54,367 bases of DNA from positions 1 through 54,367 of the forward strand of contig QYAI01000162.1 of assembly GCA_003988855.1 (NCBI GenBank). Direction: 5' to 3'. Positions 19,963-30,669 of this stretch are shown here, piece by piece. Under the pieces are notes generated by a model. That model saw nothing but the letters and a program-made list of their open reading frames with translations. It made no database searches and had not been told where the DNA came from. The stretch's first letter is position 1. The number at the start of each line of letters is the position of its first letter. Origin of the DNA: Arachnopeziza araneosa. Taxonomy: Eukaryota > Ascomycota > Leotiomycetes > Helotiales > Arachnopezizaceae. The translations under genes were made by a program, and so were the position numbers.

Positions 19963-22900
19963 TCAGCTTCCTATTAAATAAGGTTCATGTGCAAGCTCTA
20001 GCGCTTTAAGAGCAGCCTCTTCGAAATCATCAAACGCATAAAGTGGTAAACCACTCTCTAAGATCTACCACTCTTCAGGATATTGCCGAACCTGAGAGCC
20101 GATAAAGAGCAACTTACGATCTTCTGACCTTCTGCTTCGTTGGTCCCTCGAATCCGCACTACCACGGGAATCCTCATGTCGAGTTCCTTGAAAGCCAAAA
20201 GCACCCCTTCTGCCATCATATCCCCTAAAGTCAAACCCCCAAATATATTGACGAAAATTGCTTTCACTCGCTCATCTGCTAAGACTACTTCAAAACTTTT
20301 CTTCACCGTCTCACTGGTCGCCTTTCCCCCGGTATCTAGAAAATTTTCAAGTTTCCCTCCAGCCTCGGTTAACGTATCAACTGTGTTCATGGCGAGACAT
20401 ACAGAATGTCAGTCGATTGCGTAACAGAGTAAGGAGAGCTTTACTAACCAGCTCCATTGACCAACGTTCCTATATTTCCATCTCCTGCAAGTTTGACATA
20501 TACGATACCAGCACGCTCTGCTTCAATCTCCAAGGCATCTTCATTTTCGATGCGGCGAAGTGCGTGGAGACTATTTTGTCGTTTGCTGCTCTTGAATGCA
20601 GCATCGTCAAATCCAAAACGAGCACTTACTACTGTTAAATTACCCTGAGTTTCTAGTAACATAGTTTCGAGAAGAAAAGCCTCATTCTCCACGAAGATAT
20701 TCACCAAGTTAGTAACAATTTTCTCTAATGATTCATATGAGGAAACCCCGAGCTCCAAGTGTTCAGCGAGGGCCGGGACTCTAGCAACATGGAAACCTTT
20801 CCTGTAGTCAAAATGTAATTTGACCATCTCTGAGTAATTATGTTGTAGTTCTTTGGTATTTGAAGCCAGTATGCACTACACTTTTGTTAGTATGGCTATC
20901 AAGGTGCTTAAGCAATAAGACGAATATAGTATGGAGACTACTTTCAATGTGCTCTTCCAGAGGCAATCATATCAGGATGGAAAAACAGTATACGTACTAG
21001 TGATGATGTTGCTCGATCAATGCTTAGGGCTAGCAACCGCCGTTTGGTAATCTCACCAGAATATTCCGAAGCATCGATACCTTTTTTCCTCAGCAAATCA
21101 AAAGACGATTTTTGTCCTAAATGTAAATGACTCGTCTGGACGTCGGGAAAGACAGGCATCCTGGAACAAGCCTTGACGGGCCGACCGGTTTTGATTGCAT
21201 GCATACTTCTTCTTTGGTCCTTTTTGAGATCCAAAAAAACCTGGCTGCGCCGAGTATTGCTCTCAAGAGTAAATTTCATGGACTCGCTAAATTTTGCTGG
21301 GTGATTTACAATTATGCAACCTGCCTCCTGCAACGACCGAATCTTATCTAAAGCGTTAGGTTCCCCTGGTTGAGTGAAGGCCCCAGCATGCCCCATTACT
21401 CTTCTAGGAGCTGCTCGGATGCCACTCACGAGAGCGACGATAGGTCTAGAAGTAGATCAGGAGGATGGATTAATGTTTCACAGAGAATTAACTTACTTTG
21501 GATTCATTTCACGATTCCTGTAATTTCTTATCCACTGAAACCCCAGGGAGTTAGTATTTTCCTTATAGAGCATGTATCAAGTGTAAGGAGGATTGAATGC
21601 CGCAAGAAATGGTTGTCTTAAGAGCGTATCACTTGAATCACTCTATCTCAGGAGCAAAACTAACAAAGGATTGATAGAGCCTAGGGACCCTTACATCGGC
21701 AGCTTCAAGCTCTCACCACCAACCTCACCGATCAGAAGAATCCCTTCTGCATCCTCGTCCGTTTCGAACATCTCCAGCGCATTAACAAAATTGGTACCCG
21801 CGAGTACATCGCCACCTATGCCAATACATAAACTTTGGCCAAGGCCTGCTCTCGTAGTGCTCGAGGCAGCTAGTGATCATTAACGTGTGAACCACGAGAG
21901 AGAGAGAGAGGGAGAACGTAGCACAAACATTACCTTCATAACCTAGCAGATTGGGGAATTAGCATAGCCAATTTTAAAAACATCTCAGGGATCAGGTCTT
22001 GGTCTGCGAGTTTCTTGCATGAAGAGGGAGTACCGTCTTGCCGAGCTTAAAATGGCACACTAATACATCGGCAGCATGAAAAGGCCGTAGATGCTACAGA
22101 AATAATTTGATAATGAAGGTTGCATAGCAAACTCTCTAATCCATGCTACGTTGCTGTATTGTGGCACTACGAAATTCACAAAAGAGAGGCTGTACTTACT
22201 CAAAGTTCCTGACTTTGCAACAATACCTATATAACCCCCCACAAAGCAAGGAAGAGGGTGAAAACCAATCCTACATTTCCCAACTGCCGATATGATTCTT
22301 TCAAAAGTTAGGGCGTAATCTGTTTAAGTTTCATAGGTATCCATTCCAAAGAAAGGGCACGGAATTTTCACTCTCGTAAGGAAAAGGAAATCATTATGAG
22401 AAAACCTCTCACCCAGGAGAGTTCGCGCCTACCAATTTTGATCTAGACTGGCTTTTGAGCATAGAATGAATCTACGGTTATCAAAATTAGACTAGTATAA
22501 AGGAATGAGTCGAACTCACTCTCATCATATCATGAATAGGGATATGCTATAGAGAAATTAGAATAGGTGTCAAAAGACACTGTTGAACCTGAACCTGAAC
22601 CTAGACCATCAAGAGAGGATCTGAAGACAACCTTCAAGATTTTCAGTGTCTGATTGAATATGAAATGAATACCTCTGCAACAGCTACAATCTGTCAACAA
22701 ATAAGTACATAAATTGGTTGATTTAAAAACGACATATATGAAGCTAATGCTTACCAGAGGGACTTCCGCCTCTATTGCTTCTTCGATTGCGGCAAAAGCT
22801 TGATGTGCTGCAACATATATTCCCGTTGCGTCTGGCTTAAGTTTATCCATTGCCTATCCTTAGAGTTAGCTAGCGGCATGATAGAAACATGGCGGAAGAT

Positions 22901-23291
22901 TCTAACTTCGCGCACAGTGGGCAGAATTGGGAGTCCATGGTGCACCCCATTTCTCCCCGGAGTGACTCCCCCGACTATCTTAGTGCCAAAAACTATCGAT
23001 TCTCTAGCATTGGCTGTTGCCTGCCTATGCGGTTAGTTGATTTCTGTAAACTGAAACCAAACGCACTTGTTTCCCTAGCCACAACTCTCGCATTAGTAAT
23101 CTAAGAGTGGGAGATTAGAGAGCAAGGTGAGGGATACCAGTAAAGCCTTGAAATATGACACGAGTTTTAGCACCAATTTTCAGATTGGCGATCGTGTCTT
23201 TATATGAGTTTCGACACGGATATGTGCTGAATGAAGTCAACATTGCTTTGGGATGATGAGGCTTGAGAGTCAATCTTGGAAACATGATCAT
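19963..23291 (-). pseudogene. fused succinyl-CoA-ligase-like protein, alpha then beta, probably decaying
   Basis: The minus-strand exons read alpha-subunit homology first: NLKIGAKTRVIFQGFT, IVGGVTPGRNGVHHGLP, KPDATGIYVAAHQAF, GYIGIVAKSGTLS, and phospho-histidine GHAGA near 21390. Beta homology follows: FDYRKGF, YVKLAGDGNIGTLVNGAG, VNIFGGLTLGDMMAEG and the end LPLYAFDDFEEAA at about 20030. Exons I can place are 23138-23291, 23013/23024-22907, 22853-22755, 22690-22673, 22546-22520, 22471-22413, 22297-22200, 21942-21934, 21869-21695, 21534-21497 and 21445 onward; borders between 21000 and 20830 are unclear. The N-terminus is basic and could be a mitochondrial presequence. A frameshift lies in VGGE/EAAD (about 21710), and conserved joins near 23020 and 20405 are damaged. 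It may be a pseudogene, or an expressed variant with altered splicing. Confidence 0.7.
21934..21942 (-). other. 9-nt micro-exon in the CoA-ligase-like gene
   Basis: On the minus strand TCTGCTAG precedes and GTAATG follows the nine bases GTTATGAAG. Joined to the A left by the upstream exon (ending 22200) and the CT of the next (21869), they restore the family residues SYEA after KSGTL. The flanking introns are about 257 and 64 bp. No longer exon in this interval supplies these conserved residues. Confidence 0.65.
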
Positions 23292-23805
23292 GTAAAGGGA
23301 ATAGGAACAAAGGATACAGATCGAAGAATATGAATGTGCCCTATTTATTGGCACGCCTGTGCAAGAGAATGGATCTAGTAAGTCAAGTAAGTGGATTGTA
23401 TGTGGGTACCAGCGACCTTGAAATCTTCCTCAATCCGTCTCAGAGTCTCTTTTCACCGGAACTTGTATCGTTCCCTGTTTTTTCAGATCGATGTGTCTGG
23501 TTTGCAAGAGTGAGAGACTTTGGAGGAACTCGAGTCCATATGAGATCCGTTCTGTATTCAGTTCCTTTCTTTGTCAAAACCTGGGGTTGAGGGGGTGCGA
23601 CCCCACCTCCCAGCTCTTCAACCGAGGTGGTGTCCTCCGTCATTTTAGCCTGTCCCAAGCCTCTTGAGAAGATCGCGTGTAGGTTCTCTTGTTATATTGT
23701 TCGCGAACGGAGTTGAGCCAATCCGTTTGTTTTATCACCTTTCTCTTAAGAAGTATCCGTAGTATATCCCGTGGTGAAGTTTAGCAGTCGCCCTTGTTGA
23801 TCAGA
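23292..23805. other. divergent intergenic region, CoA ligase / small charged protein
   Basis: About 510 bp between divergent start codons. A minus-strand frame at 23440-23658 has a proline/glutamate-rich composition but no homology I can name, and its plus-strand overlap is equally weak. I treat the region as upstream sequence. Confidence 0.4.
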
Positions 23806-24370
23806 ATGGCATCTCCAAAAGGTTTGTTCTCCTGATTATGTATGACATGAGAGAATACTGAACTCACAGCCGATAGCTCTTGAGACTTCGCTGAACAAGC
23901 TGTCCTTGAACCCACCATTTTCGAAATCTGTGGCTCCTCTGAAGAAAGCACAGGCTGTTGCAGATTCATGGGAAGATGAAGATCTCTCATCCGGTGACGA
24001 ATCTGATCGTCCTCTATCTCCCCAGCAGTCAGCGGATTACCCGTCTGCACCACCACCAACTCCCATTTCGCACTCCACATCATTTCCACATGAAAGTTTT
24101 ATCAATCCGTATGGCTTTGGAAATGATAGCATTCGCGATGCGAAGTCAGAACGAGCAGCTACAAGACCAGAGAAAACAGATGCGGTAGCTAAAAGACTGA
24201 TTGCAGGAGCCTTAGGAGTAAAAGCACCCAAGAAAACAGACGAGCAGAAGGCCTACGAACGAGCAATCAAAGAAAAGGAGACGAAACGAAGAAATGAGGA
24301 GAAGGCCGCCGTGGCCAGAGCCAAGGAAGAAGCAGAGCGAGCCAAGCAGGCTGTTTGGGGCGATGAATAG
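23806..24370 (+). CDS. small charged conserved fungal protein, function unknown
   Basis: Exons 23806-23821 and 23877-24370 (55-bp intron) give 169 residues. The first exon is only 16 nt, and the GATAG acceptor is chosen because the nearer CACAG acceptor would shift the frame into a stop. The sequence has an acidic SWEDEDLSSGDESD stretch at about residues 34-47, a proline-rich linker (SAPPPTPIS), and a long charged helix from about residue 125 (EKETKRRNEEKAAVARAKEE) ending AVWGDE. It has no membrane segment or signal peptide. I do not recognise a named family. It is convergent with SMT3. Confidence 0.7.
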
Positions 24371-24761
24371 ACCTGGAAGGCGTATAATTTGAAATATTCG
24401 CAAGTTGGGGCGTTGGTGGAGGGGGCTCTGAGTATAGAGATCTGGTTACTCCTCCTTTCAGCATAACATAGCGAGCGATCGAGATCTGACGTCGAAACAT
24501 TCATCAAGGGGAACTTGAACTCGCTCTAACCATATAAAAAGCCCAAATATCACAAGTGTCGAGAGAGGATCGGTTGCTTGAGTACAGAGTTTTTAGAAGT
24601 CCAAGAGCACATATGCCATGATTAATACGCCTTGCACGCCTCCGCAAATGAAACCTCCCATGTCATCCAGCCCATATCCCCATGCAAAGAATCATGCCGC
24701 CATCAGCTTCCTCGCGCCTCAAGTTATATTAGCTGTATCTCCATAGCATTTCATTTCGCCA
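24371..24761. other. intergenic between convergent genes
   Basis: 391 bp of 3' flank shared by the small charged protein and SMT3. Minus-strand frames here are antisense shadows of the charged protein's tail. I see nothing else. Confidence 0.5.
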
Positions 24762-25159
24762 TCAGACAAGCTTGTAGACCATGCCGCCGATTTGCTCCTG
24801 GTGAACCTCCAGTGTATCGCCATCTGCCATATCAAGCTGCAAGGAAAAGGTCAGTCTCAGATATTCCAATGTACCAGGCAGTGCTGGAGCAGAGTTGGAA
24901 ACAAGTTTATTATGCTTACCGATTCTGGACTATCTGTGGGTTGGACTCGGCTTCCATCAAACAGGAATCTGACTGATGTAGGCGCCTTGCCTTGCCTCTC
25001 GCAAAATGCGTCCATCAACTTTTTGAGATTCGTAGTCCGCTTGATCTTGAAGAAGACCTCGTTGTTGTTATCGGTAACTTTGATGTTGAGATGCTCACTT
25101 TGTCCACCGCCTTCAGGTTTTTCGGCGGCGCCTGGGCTTCCGTTGTCTGACCCAGACAT
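24762..25159 (-). CDS. SMT3: SUMO, ubiquitin-like modifier Smt3
   Basis: Minus-strand exons 24920-25159 and 24762-24836, joined over an 83-bp intron, give 104 residues. After a disordered Gly/Ser N-terminus come the hallmarks of SUMO: EHLNIKVTDNNNEVFFKIK, a LKKLMDAFCERQGK helix, FLFDGSRVQPTDSPES, and DGDTLEVHQEQIGG. The precursor continues six residues past the di-glycine (MVYKLV), so a Ulp protease must trim it before conjugation to lysines of nuclear proteins. No consensus conjugation lysine is obvious in the N-terminal arm. It is divergent from CMC4. Confidence 0.96.
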
Positions 25160-25492
25160 GGTCGATTGATCTGAAGAAAGTACTACCTGAAGTTATGGAT
25201 CAGGCTATGAAGTTTCACATAATATGTAGACGGATAGTGTAACTAACCTACAGGGTATGGCGCGTTTCCAAGTTGAAGTTAACGTACTGCTTATTGTGAC
25301 CGTTGCGTATTGAGAGGGAAGGAAGGAAGGAGGAAAGCGAGAGAGGAAGAGGTGGGTTGATTCAGACTCGGTCCCGCTAACTCCGATCAAGCTTCAAACG
25401 TCTACATGACCCAAGGAAAAAGTAAAACGTTATTGTCGAACAAGAACGACCAGATTTGGCCAGATTACCACACACCATTTCACCTCAAATCA
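25160..25492. promoter_or_regulatory. divergent promoter, SMT3 / CMC4
   Basis: 333 bp between divergent start codons. It includes a purine-rich GGAAGGAAGGAGG tract at about 25319-25332. No specific site is called. Confidence 0.45.
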
Positions 25493-25891
25493 ATGGTAAG
25501 CTCTTTCTATTGGCTTCTGTCACAGCTCAGATGCTCACAGGTACTATCACGTAGGCACCAGCAAAGGATGAATCAGCTCCATGTCATGCCCAAGCAGTTA
25601 AGTAAAGCCTATGAGGAATTCTATCTGCACGATTTGTTAACTTTTGACCTAGTGCGCTATTCAAGGTTCGTTTCCTATATCTTGCGATATTTAAAGTGAG
25701 ACAAGGCTAAGACGGCCGCGTCACATCCAGGCTGTTTAGCCAAGAGTTCCTATGATGAATCAAAATGCAAATCCCAGGTCGATGCTCTTTATGAATGTTG
25801 CAATGCCTTCTATGCTCGTAACGGGGACAGCGCAAAGTCCGTCAGCTGTCCAAAACCAGAGGCTTTACAAATCAAATTGAAACAACAGTGA
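25493..25891 (+). CDS. CMC4: mitochondrial intermembrane-space cysteine-motif protein Cmc4
   Basis: Four exons, 25493-25495, 25555-25596, 25653-25665 and 25731-25891, give 72 residues, the expected size. The first exon contains only the ATG and the third is 13 nt. Splicing yields PCHAQACAIQGC, then SSYDESKCKSQVDALYECC and GDSAKSVSCPKPEAL, the spaced cysteines of the Cmc4 family. These small proteins are imported and oxidised by the Mia40 relay in the mitochondrial intermembrane space; their exact job is unsettled. All three introns are GT-AG, and no longer frame would supply the central cysteines. Confidence 0.87.
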
Positions 25892-26737
25892 TAGGATATG
25901 AAGTGAGTTTAGATATAGTTGGTGCTTTTTTGTGAACTATTGCACTCTGACTATGTGTAGTGTACCATAAAATGGGAGTAGCAGGTGAGGACGCAGTTTT
26001 ATAGGGAAAGCATTGTTTCTCCAAATTACTTCTGCTTCTGGTCTGTCAGGAATAACACAAGAGGTTTTAGCACATGATCTTTAATCTATTCAGTACTCTG
26101 TCCTTGTATGAATTGTTATGTGAATGGGTTTGATGTGTGTATCGAAGAAGAAACGAAGTACCCTATAGTTTTAATTGTCTGGAACAAGAGCAGACTTAGT
26201 GCTAGTATTGCTAGGACCTTGGATATTTTTGGGATATCAAATCTAGAAGAAAGATGAAGATGTAAGTTCCTCCAGAAAGGGTATAGTAATTCAGTAAACT
26301 TACCTAGGTAGGATTCAGGCACAGTTAAACTTAGAATGTGTAGAAGAGGAAGTGATTATTCAGTACTGGACTTACAAAGCCGCCCTTCGAATAAGAACAA
26401 AGGACAAAAATTCCTCCTTAGAAACGTAGCTTTCTACTAGATGAAGATAAGGCTATGTAATCTTTTCCCTCATTGTGAATAATATTCAACCTGTACTTGC
26501 TTTAATAACCTTCCAACCTGAAAGATCAGTGCCAATCTCCATTCAAAAACTAGTGGGACGCACGTCCCTAAACGCGCTAAAATTTATGTGCCTGGCTGCA
26601 TTCCGGGGTCAGGCAACCAGACCGAAGGCTTTATTTACTCCCGAGAAAAGTTGGCTATCATCTGAAATGATCAACAATAATGCTTTGCTGCGAAGTTGAT
26701 TCATTCCTTTCAAGTTCAGATTAACCCTGCTATTATC
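25892..26737. other. intergenic upstream of NUP84
   Basis: About 850 bp. A minus-strand frame at 26116-26322 codes a hydrophobic stretch (VLAILALSLLLFQTI), and a plus frame at 26475-26699 has no resemblance. Neither has supporting context, so I call no gene. Confidence 0.45.
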
Positions 26738-29700
26738 ATGGCGCCAATGACCCGAAGTCATGCGCTGGTGCCTCATTCCGATACATCGAGCCGATCACAG
26801 GTATGTACTGTACTTCCTCTTTGACAAAACAACAACCTGAGTTGAAGCCACTAGAACTCTAGAGAAGCTAGTTGGCAATTTGTAGAGGTAGCTCCTCTTA
26901 TTAAATCATTGCCTGTAATCTTCTACTAACGTCTAGCTAGTCCGAAACACGATCGGAGCGCGCCCTTTCCGTGGAACCACCCTCATCTTATGACGAAGAA
27001 AGAGACATGGTAGACGGATTTGAGGAAGAAGATGCTGGTGATAGCCCAGGTAGCTGGGAACCAGATCAGCTGTTTCCAACTAAACTGACGGAGCTCATAG
27101 AATTTGAAAAGAAACCTTCGCTAACGACAGCTGATGATAATGATGATGTCCTCCATCCATTGCGTGCAGCCGCGAATCGCGTTGGACGTGAAGTCGAAAG
27201 ATTTGCAGAGATATTAGATGGGTACAACCCTCAGCGAGCTACGAAACACGATGAGAAGCAAGAAATGATGTTCGAACTTATCAGCCTCTACCGTGGTCTA
27301 GCCTTGGAGACGGCTGAGCGCCTGCGAGAAAAGCATGCCTCTGAAAGACGGAAACAGGATGGTACTAAATGGAGGAAGAAAATGCGTGGTTTTAAGATCA
27401 CTCAAGATGATGAGATGGATCTTGAGGACTCTGACGAACAGGATTCTCCGCTCTCTGACAATCCTACAACGCTGGCCGATTTAGAGCGTTGGGAACAAGA
27501 AGCACAAACCTGGGATCTACTGCAGCGTTTAGTAAATCTTCGTCTTGGCACCTCCGGCGCTGATGCGTCTCCGAATTCGATCCCCCGAGCAACGAAGATC
27601 AACCAATTTTCGTCTGAGCGTGAGATTTGGGAAGATTTTCTAGTGACCAATTCGCTTGCACTTGAGCGGAGAACAGTCCTACAATGGTTGAAAGAAAATG
27701 CAGATGACTCGGGTGAAGATATTGATGTGCTTGTACAGGACCTTCAGCAGAACGCAGATAGAGGCGATATCATTGCCCACGGATGGCTTCATACAAAATC
27801 AGCCATTAAGAATCACAAGCGAAAGACCGCCTGGAGTCAGGTTCTAGATCCCAAAGCTCCAGGCATTGACAAGGCTCTCTTGAATTGGTCGAAGACAGAA
27901 CCGTTGGCAACACAACTTGACCCAGATTCTGCAACTCGCCAAAAGCGAAGATTAGAGAGTCAAGATGAGTATTTTGAGCGTGCCATCTGGTTGGGTTGCT
28001 ACGAGATGCTGCGACGAGGGAAGGCGCCTCATGAGATCAGAGAATGGTGCATGGAAAGAACTGAGGTCTGGAGGGCAATAAGCATATCGGGTTTTCCAGA
28101 CGACAATTTAGAAGAGCTCGAAGATCAACGAGATCCAGATGCAATTTTACTATGGAGGAGAATGTGCTTCGCTCTGGCTCACAAGGGAGGAGGGGATGAA
28201 TACGAAAGAGCTGTTTACGGAATCCTTAGCGGCGACGTCTCCAGTGTAGAGCCTGTTTGCAGGTCTTGGGAAGATTTTTTGTTCGCTCACTACAACGCTT
28301 TGTTGCGGAGTCAGTTTGAGGATCATTTGCGTGGATGCCGCCCCCAATCCACATTATTCGCAAGCACCTCACCATCTGGTATATTTGATGCCGTACAATT
28401 CCATGGTGAACCATCTAGTGCAGGAAGCAGGATCGTTGAGACTCTTAAAACAGATCCTAGAACAGCCGCGGAGACTACAAAGCCAATGAAGATGTTACAA
28501 GGAGTTCTGATAGCCAATCAATTCTCCAACTTTATCTATCAGCAAGGACTTGCAATCTCAAAGTTTGCAAACACTGGAGAGACTTCAAACCTCTTCCCCC
28601 CAAACAAGCAACAGCCAGAAAATGAGGATGTCACAAGATATATCCAATTAGACGACCACGACAGTCTAAGGGTTCTCACACATATCCTCCTAATATTCAT
28701 GGGCCTTGGCCTCGACCTAGGAGGCGTATTTCGAGAAACCGAGGTCGAGAATGTAATTGTGGCATATATTAGTTTCCTTCGACTCGCTGGCAAGGAAGAG
28801 CTAATTCCCTTGTACTGCTCCCAGCTTTCTGGAAAACGGAAGTATGCCGTTCTATGTCGCAGTCTTATTGACGTTACTTCTCACGACCAGCGTATTACAC
28901 AGATTAAATTGATGCGAGAACTTGGTCTAGATGTTCAAGAGTTTGTTGGACTTCAAGCTAGATTTCTCCTTAGCGACTATCCAGATCGAGTCACAGGATA
29001 TCCTGCCTCAGGAAATTTCAAGCTTTTGTCGGATCCGCCTAACGCCCAGTCAAGAAAAGTCCGGAGAGATTATCTTGGAGATGATGACAGTATTGAGCGA
29101 GTTGACCTCCTTTTAATCAGAAGTCTTCAGTGGTATTTGCTCGTGGATGGTCTATGGAGCGAAACTTTTATTGTTGGAACCATGCTCTATCTAAGATTCT
29201 TCAGTAAGAGAACCTTTCACATCGTCACAAGTTCTGGTGGACTGATAAATTTTAGAAAATATGCAGCTGTCAGCAGCTCGAGCGCTATCTGTCCATGTTC
29301 CTAGTCATGAGATTGCATTACGAAAGACGCGGGCAATCTTGGGTCAGGCTATTGATTTCAGAGCTATGGAATCAGGTGAAGACGAAGACTTGACAGAGTT
29401 GTTGGATGGCTCAGCAGACCAGAAGCGAGTTTTGAAGAGTCACTTACTTGCCGAAGCTAAAAACTTCAGAGAATTGGAAGTCTTGATGGGGACCCTGGAC
29501 ATTATGGAGACATGTAGCAGTCTGGAAGCTATCCTTGAAGAGTAAACAAATACCCATCACGTCCAAAGCTCGAGTTTGATAAGTTCTAATCATAATACCT
29601 AGGAATCCAACCGCGTCACGACAACCGGAGTGGCGAAAGTCTCTGGCAGAAGCATGTTACGAGAACAGACAGGTTATACCTAGCCTTTTCAAAGGTTGGC

Positions 29701-30103
29701 TGGTGACTAGCCAGAGAGGTATGTGTTCTCAACTCACACACTGTTGATTGTCCACTAACAGCATTGGTCAGAAGGTGCAGAAGCTGAGTTCAAGCGCTTA
29801 CGAGAGGCTTATCTTCCCGAGACAATTTTAGCCTACATCATCACATTAGAGTTCGCTGGCGCCCACTTGACTCGTGATTTTCTTATGGAGGCTATGGATA
29901 TTTCTTCCGTGGTCGCTGAGGAGAACTCAGATGTGCTCGAGCTCTTCATGAAAGCAAGCCGAATGAAAGAATTGGTGGACGTACTCGCTCATGCCAGCAA
30001 AACGCTCTTGTTTATCAGCTCATCAAAACATGGTTCAGGATCGAAGAAGAAGAAAGCTAGTGTTAGAGGTTGGAGCCCACAACTGTGGAGCGTGAAGCTT
30101 TAG
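26738..30103 (+). CDS. NUP84: nuclear pore protein Nup84/Nup107
   Basis: Five exons (26738-26800, 26941-29203, 29256-29541, 29603-29718, 29772-30103) give 1019 residues. The protein is a scaffold member of the Y-shaped outer-ring complex of the nuclear pore, binding the Nup145C/Nup96 side. It is almost entirely alpha-helical. It has an acidic N-terminus (GFEEEDAGDSPGSWEPD), the conserved block HGWLHTKSAIKNHKRKTAWSQ at about residues 301-320, RAIWLGCYEMLRRGKAPHEIREWC at about 360-385 and GLGLDLGGVF at about 600. The C-terminus runs FLMEAMDISSVVAEE to GWSPQLWSVKL. The start at 26738 comes from splicing the exon that ends in CAG at 26800 to TCC at 26941. The final residues could extend through another splice, but a clean stop follows. 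Confidence 0.93.
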
Positions 30104-30669
30104 TTAAGAAAGATATTCTATTCATTCGACTCGAGCTGGATGAGCCTCGGCCCCAAGAATTTTCAGATATGTGAGACCTGACACTCAAAGGAAAGGCTGG
30201 TCAGTCGCAGGGTGGTATAAGTTGTACAATATATCATCACTTAACGCCAGCGGTTATGGCTAGTAACCTGTATGTTACACAAACTGAATTTACGTCTTTT
30301 TGTGTTAAATAAGCCGCGTGTACTACTTCGTATGGACTTCCTTGAAATTGACTGCGCCACAGCAACCTAGGGTACTCTCGTAACAATCTGAGTGTCTAAT
30401 GATTTCTTACCTTTTTCAACTCGCCGATGAAATCGAATAATGCATATTAATGAGACAGATAAAAGGATAGAGAAACAAATATTCAGCATATCTTTCTCGA
30501 AAAACAGGTGTGGTTTTACTTAATATTTATAAATAGAAGTTGAAAACATGAGTGGCTAGAGAGACACAGCATCTGCTAGCGCACGGCGCCTCATCCTGAC
30601 TTGGAGTCCAAGACCTGAAGAAACAACAAGTCCAGGTCAAAGCATGGCGATATTCTTGAAGCTGCGACC
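30104..30669. other. intergenic, NUP84 3' flank and upstream of AT-hook gene
   Basis: 566 bp with no frame of note and moderately AT-rich. It holds the terminator of NUP84 and the upstream region of the next gene. Nothing else is seen. Confidence 0.5.

Noticed and set aside
21897..21912. GA dinucleotide run
   Set aside because: It is a short simple repeat in an intron with no sign of function beyond a pyrimidine tract on the coding strand.
22505..22545. tRNA-like stretch containing GTCGAACTC
   Set aside because: No acceptor stem or D-arm can be formed, and the bases are part of an exon-intron border of the CoA-ligase gene.
22583..22608. Tandem GAACCT repeat as a telomere-like or regulatory array
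   Set aside because: There are only three to four copies, inside an intron, not the TTAGGG type; it is too short to interpret.
23440..23658. 72-codon minus-strand frame
   Set aside because: An overlapping plus-strand frame of similar length exists, and neither shows homology; it lies in an upstream region.
26116..26322. Small membrane protein on the minus strand
   Set aside because: There is one hydrophobic run only, no conserved pattern, and AT-rich DNA readily gives such frames.
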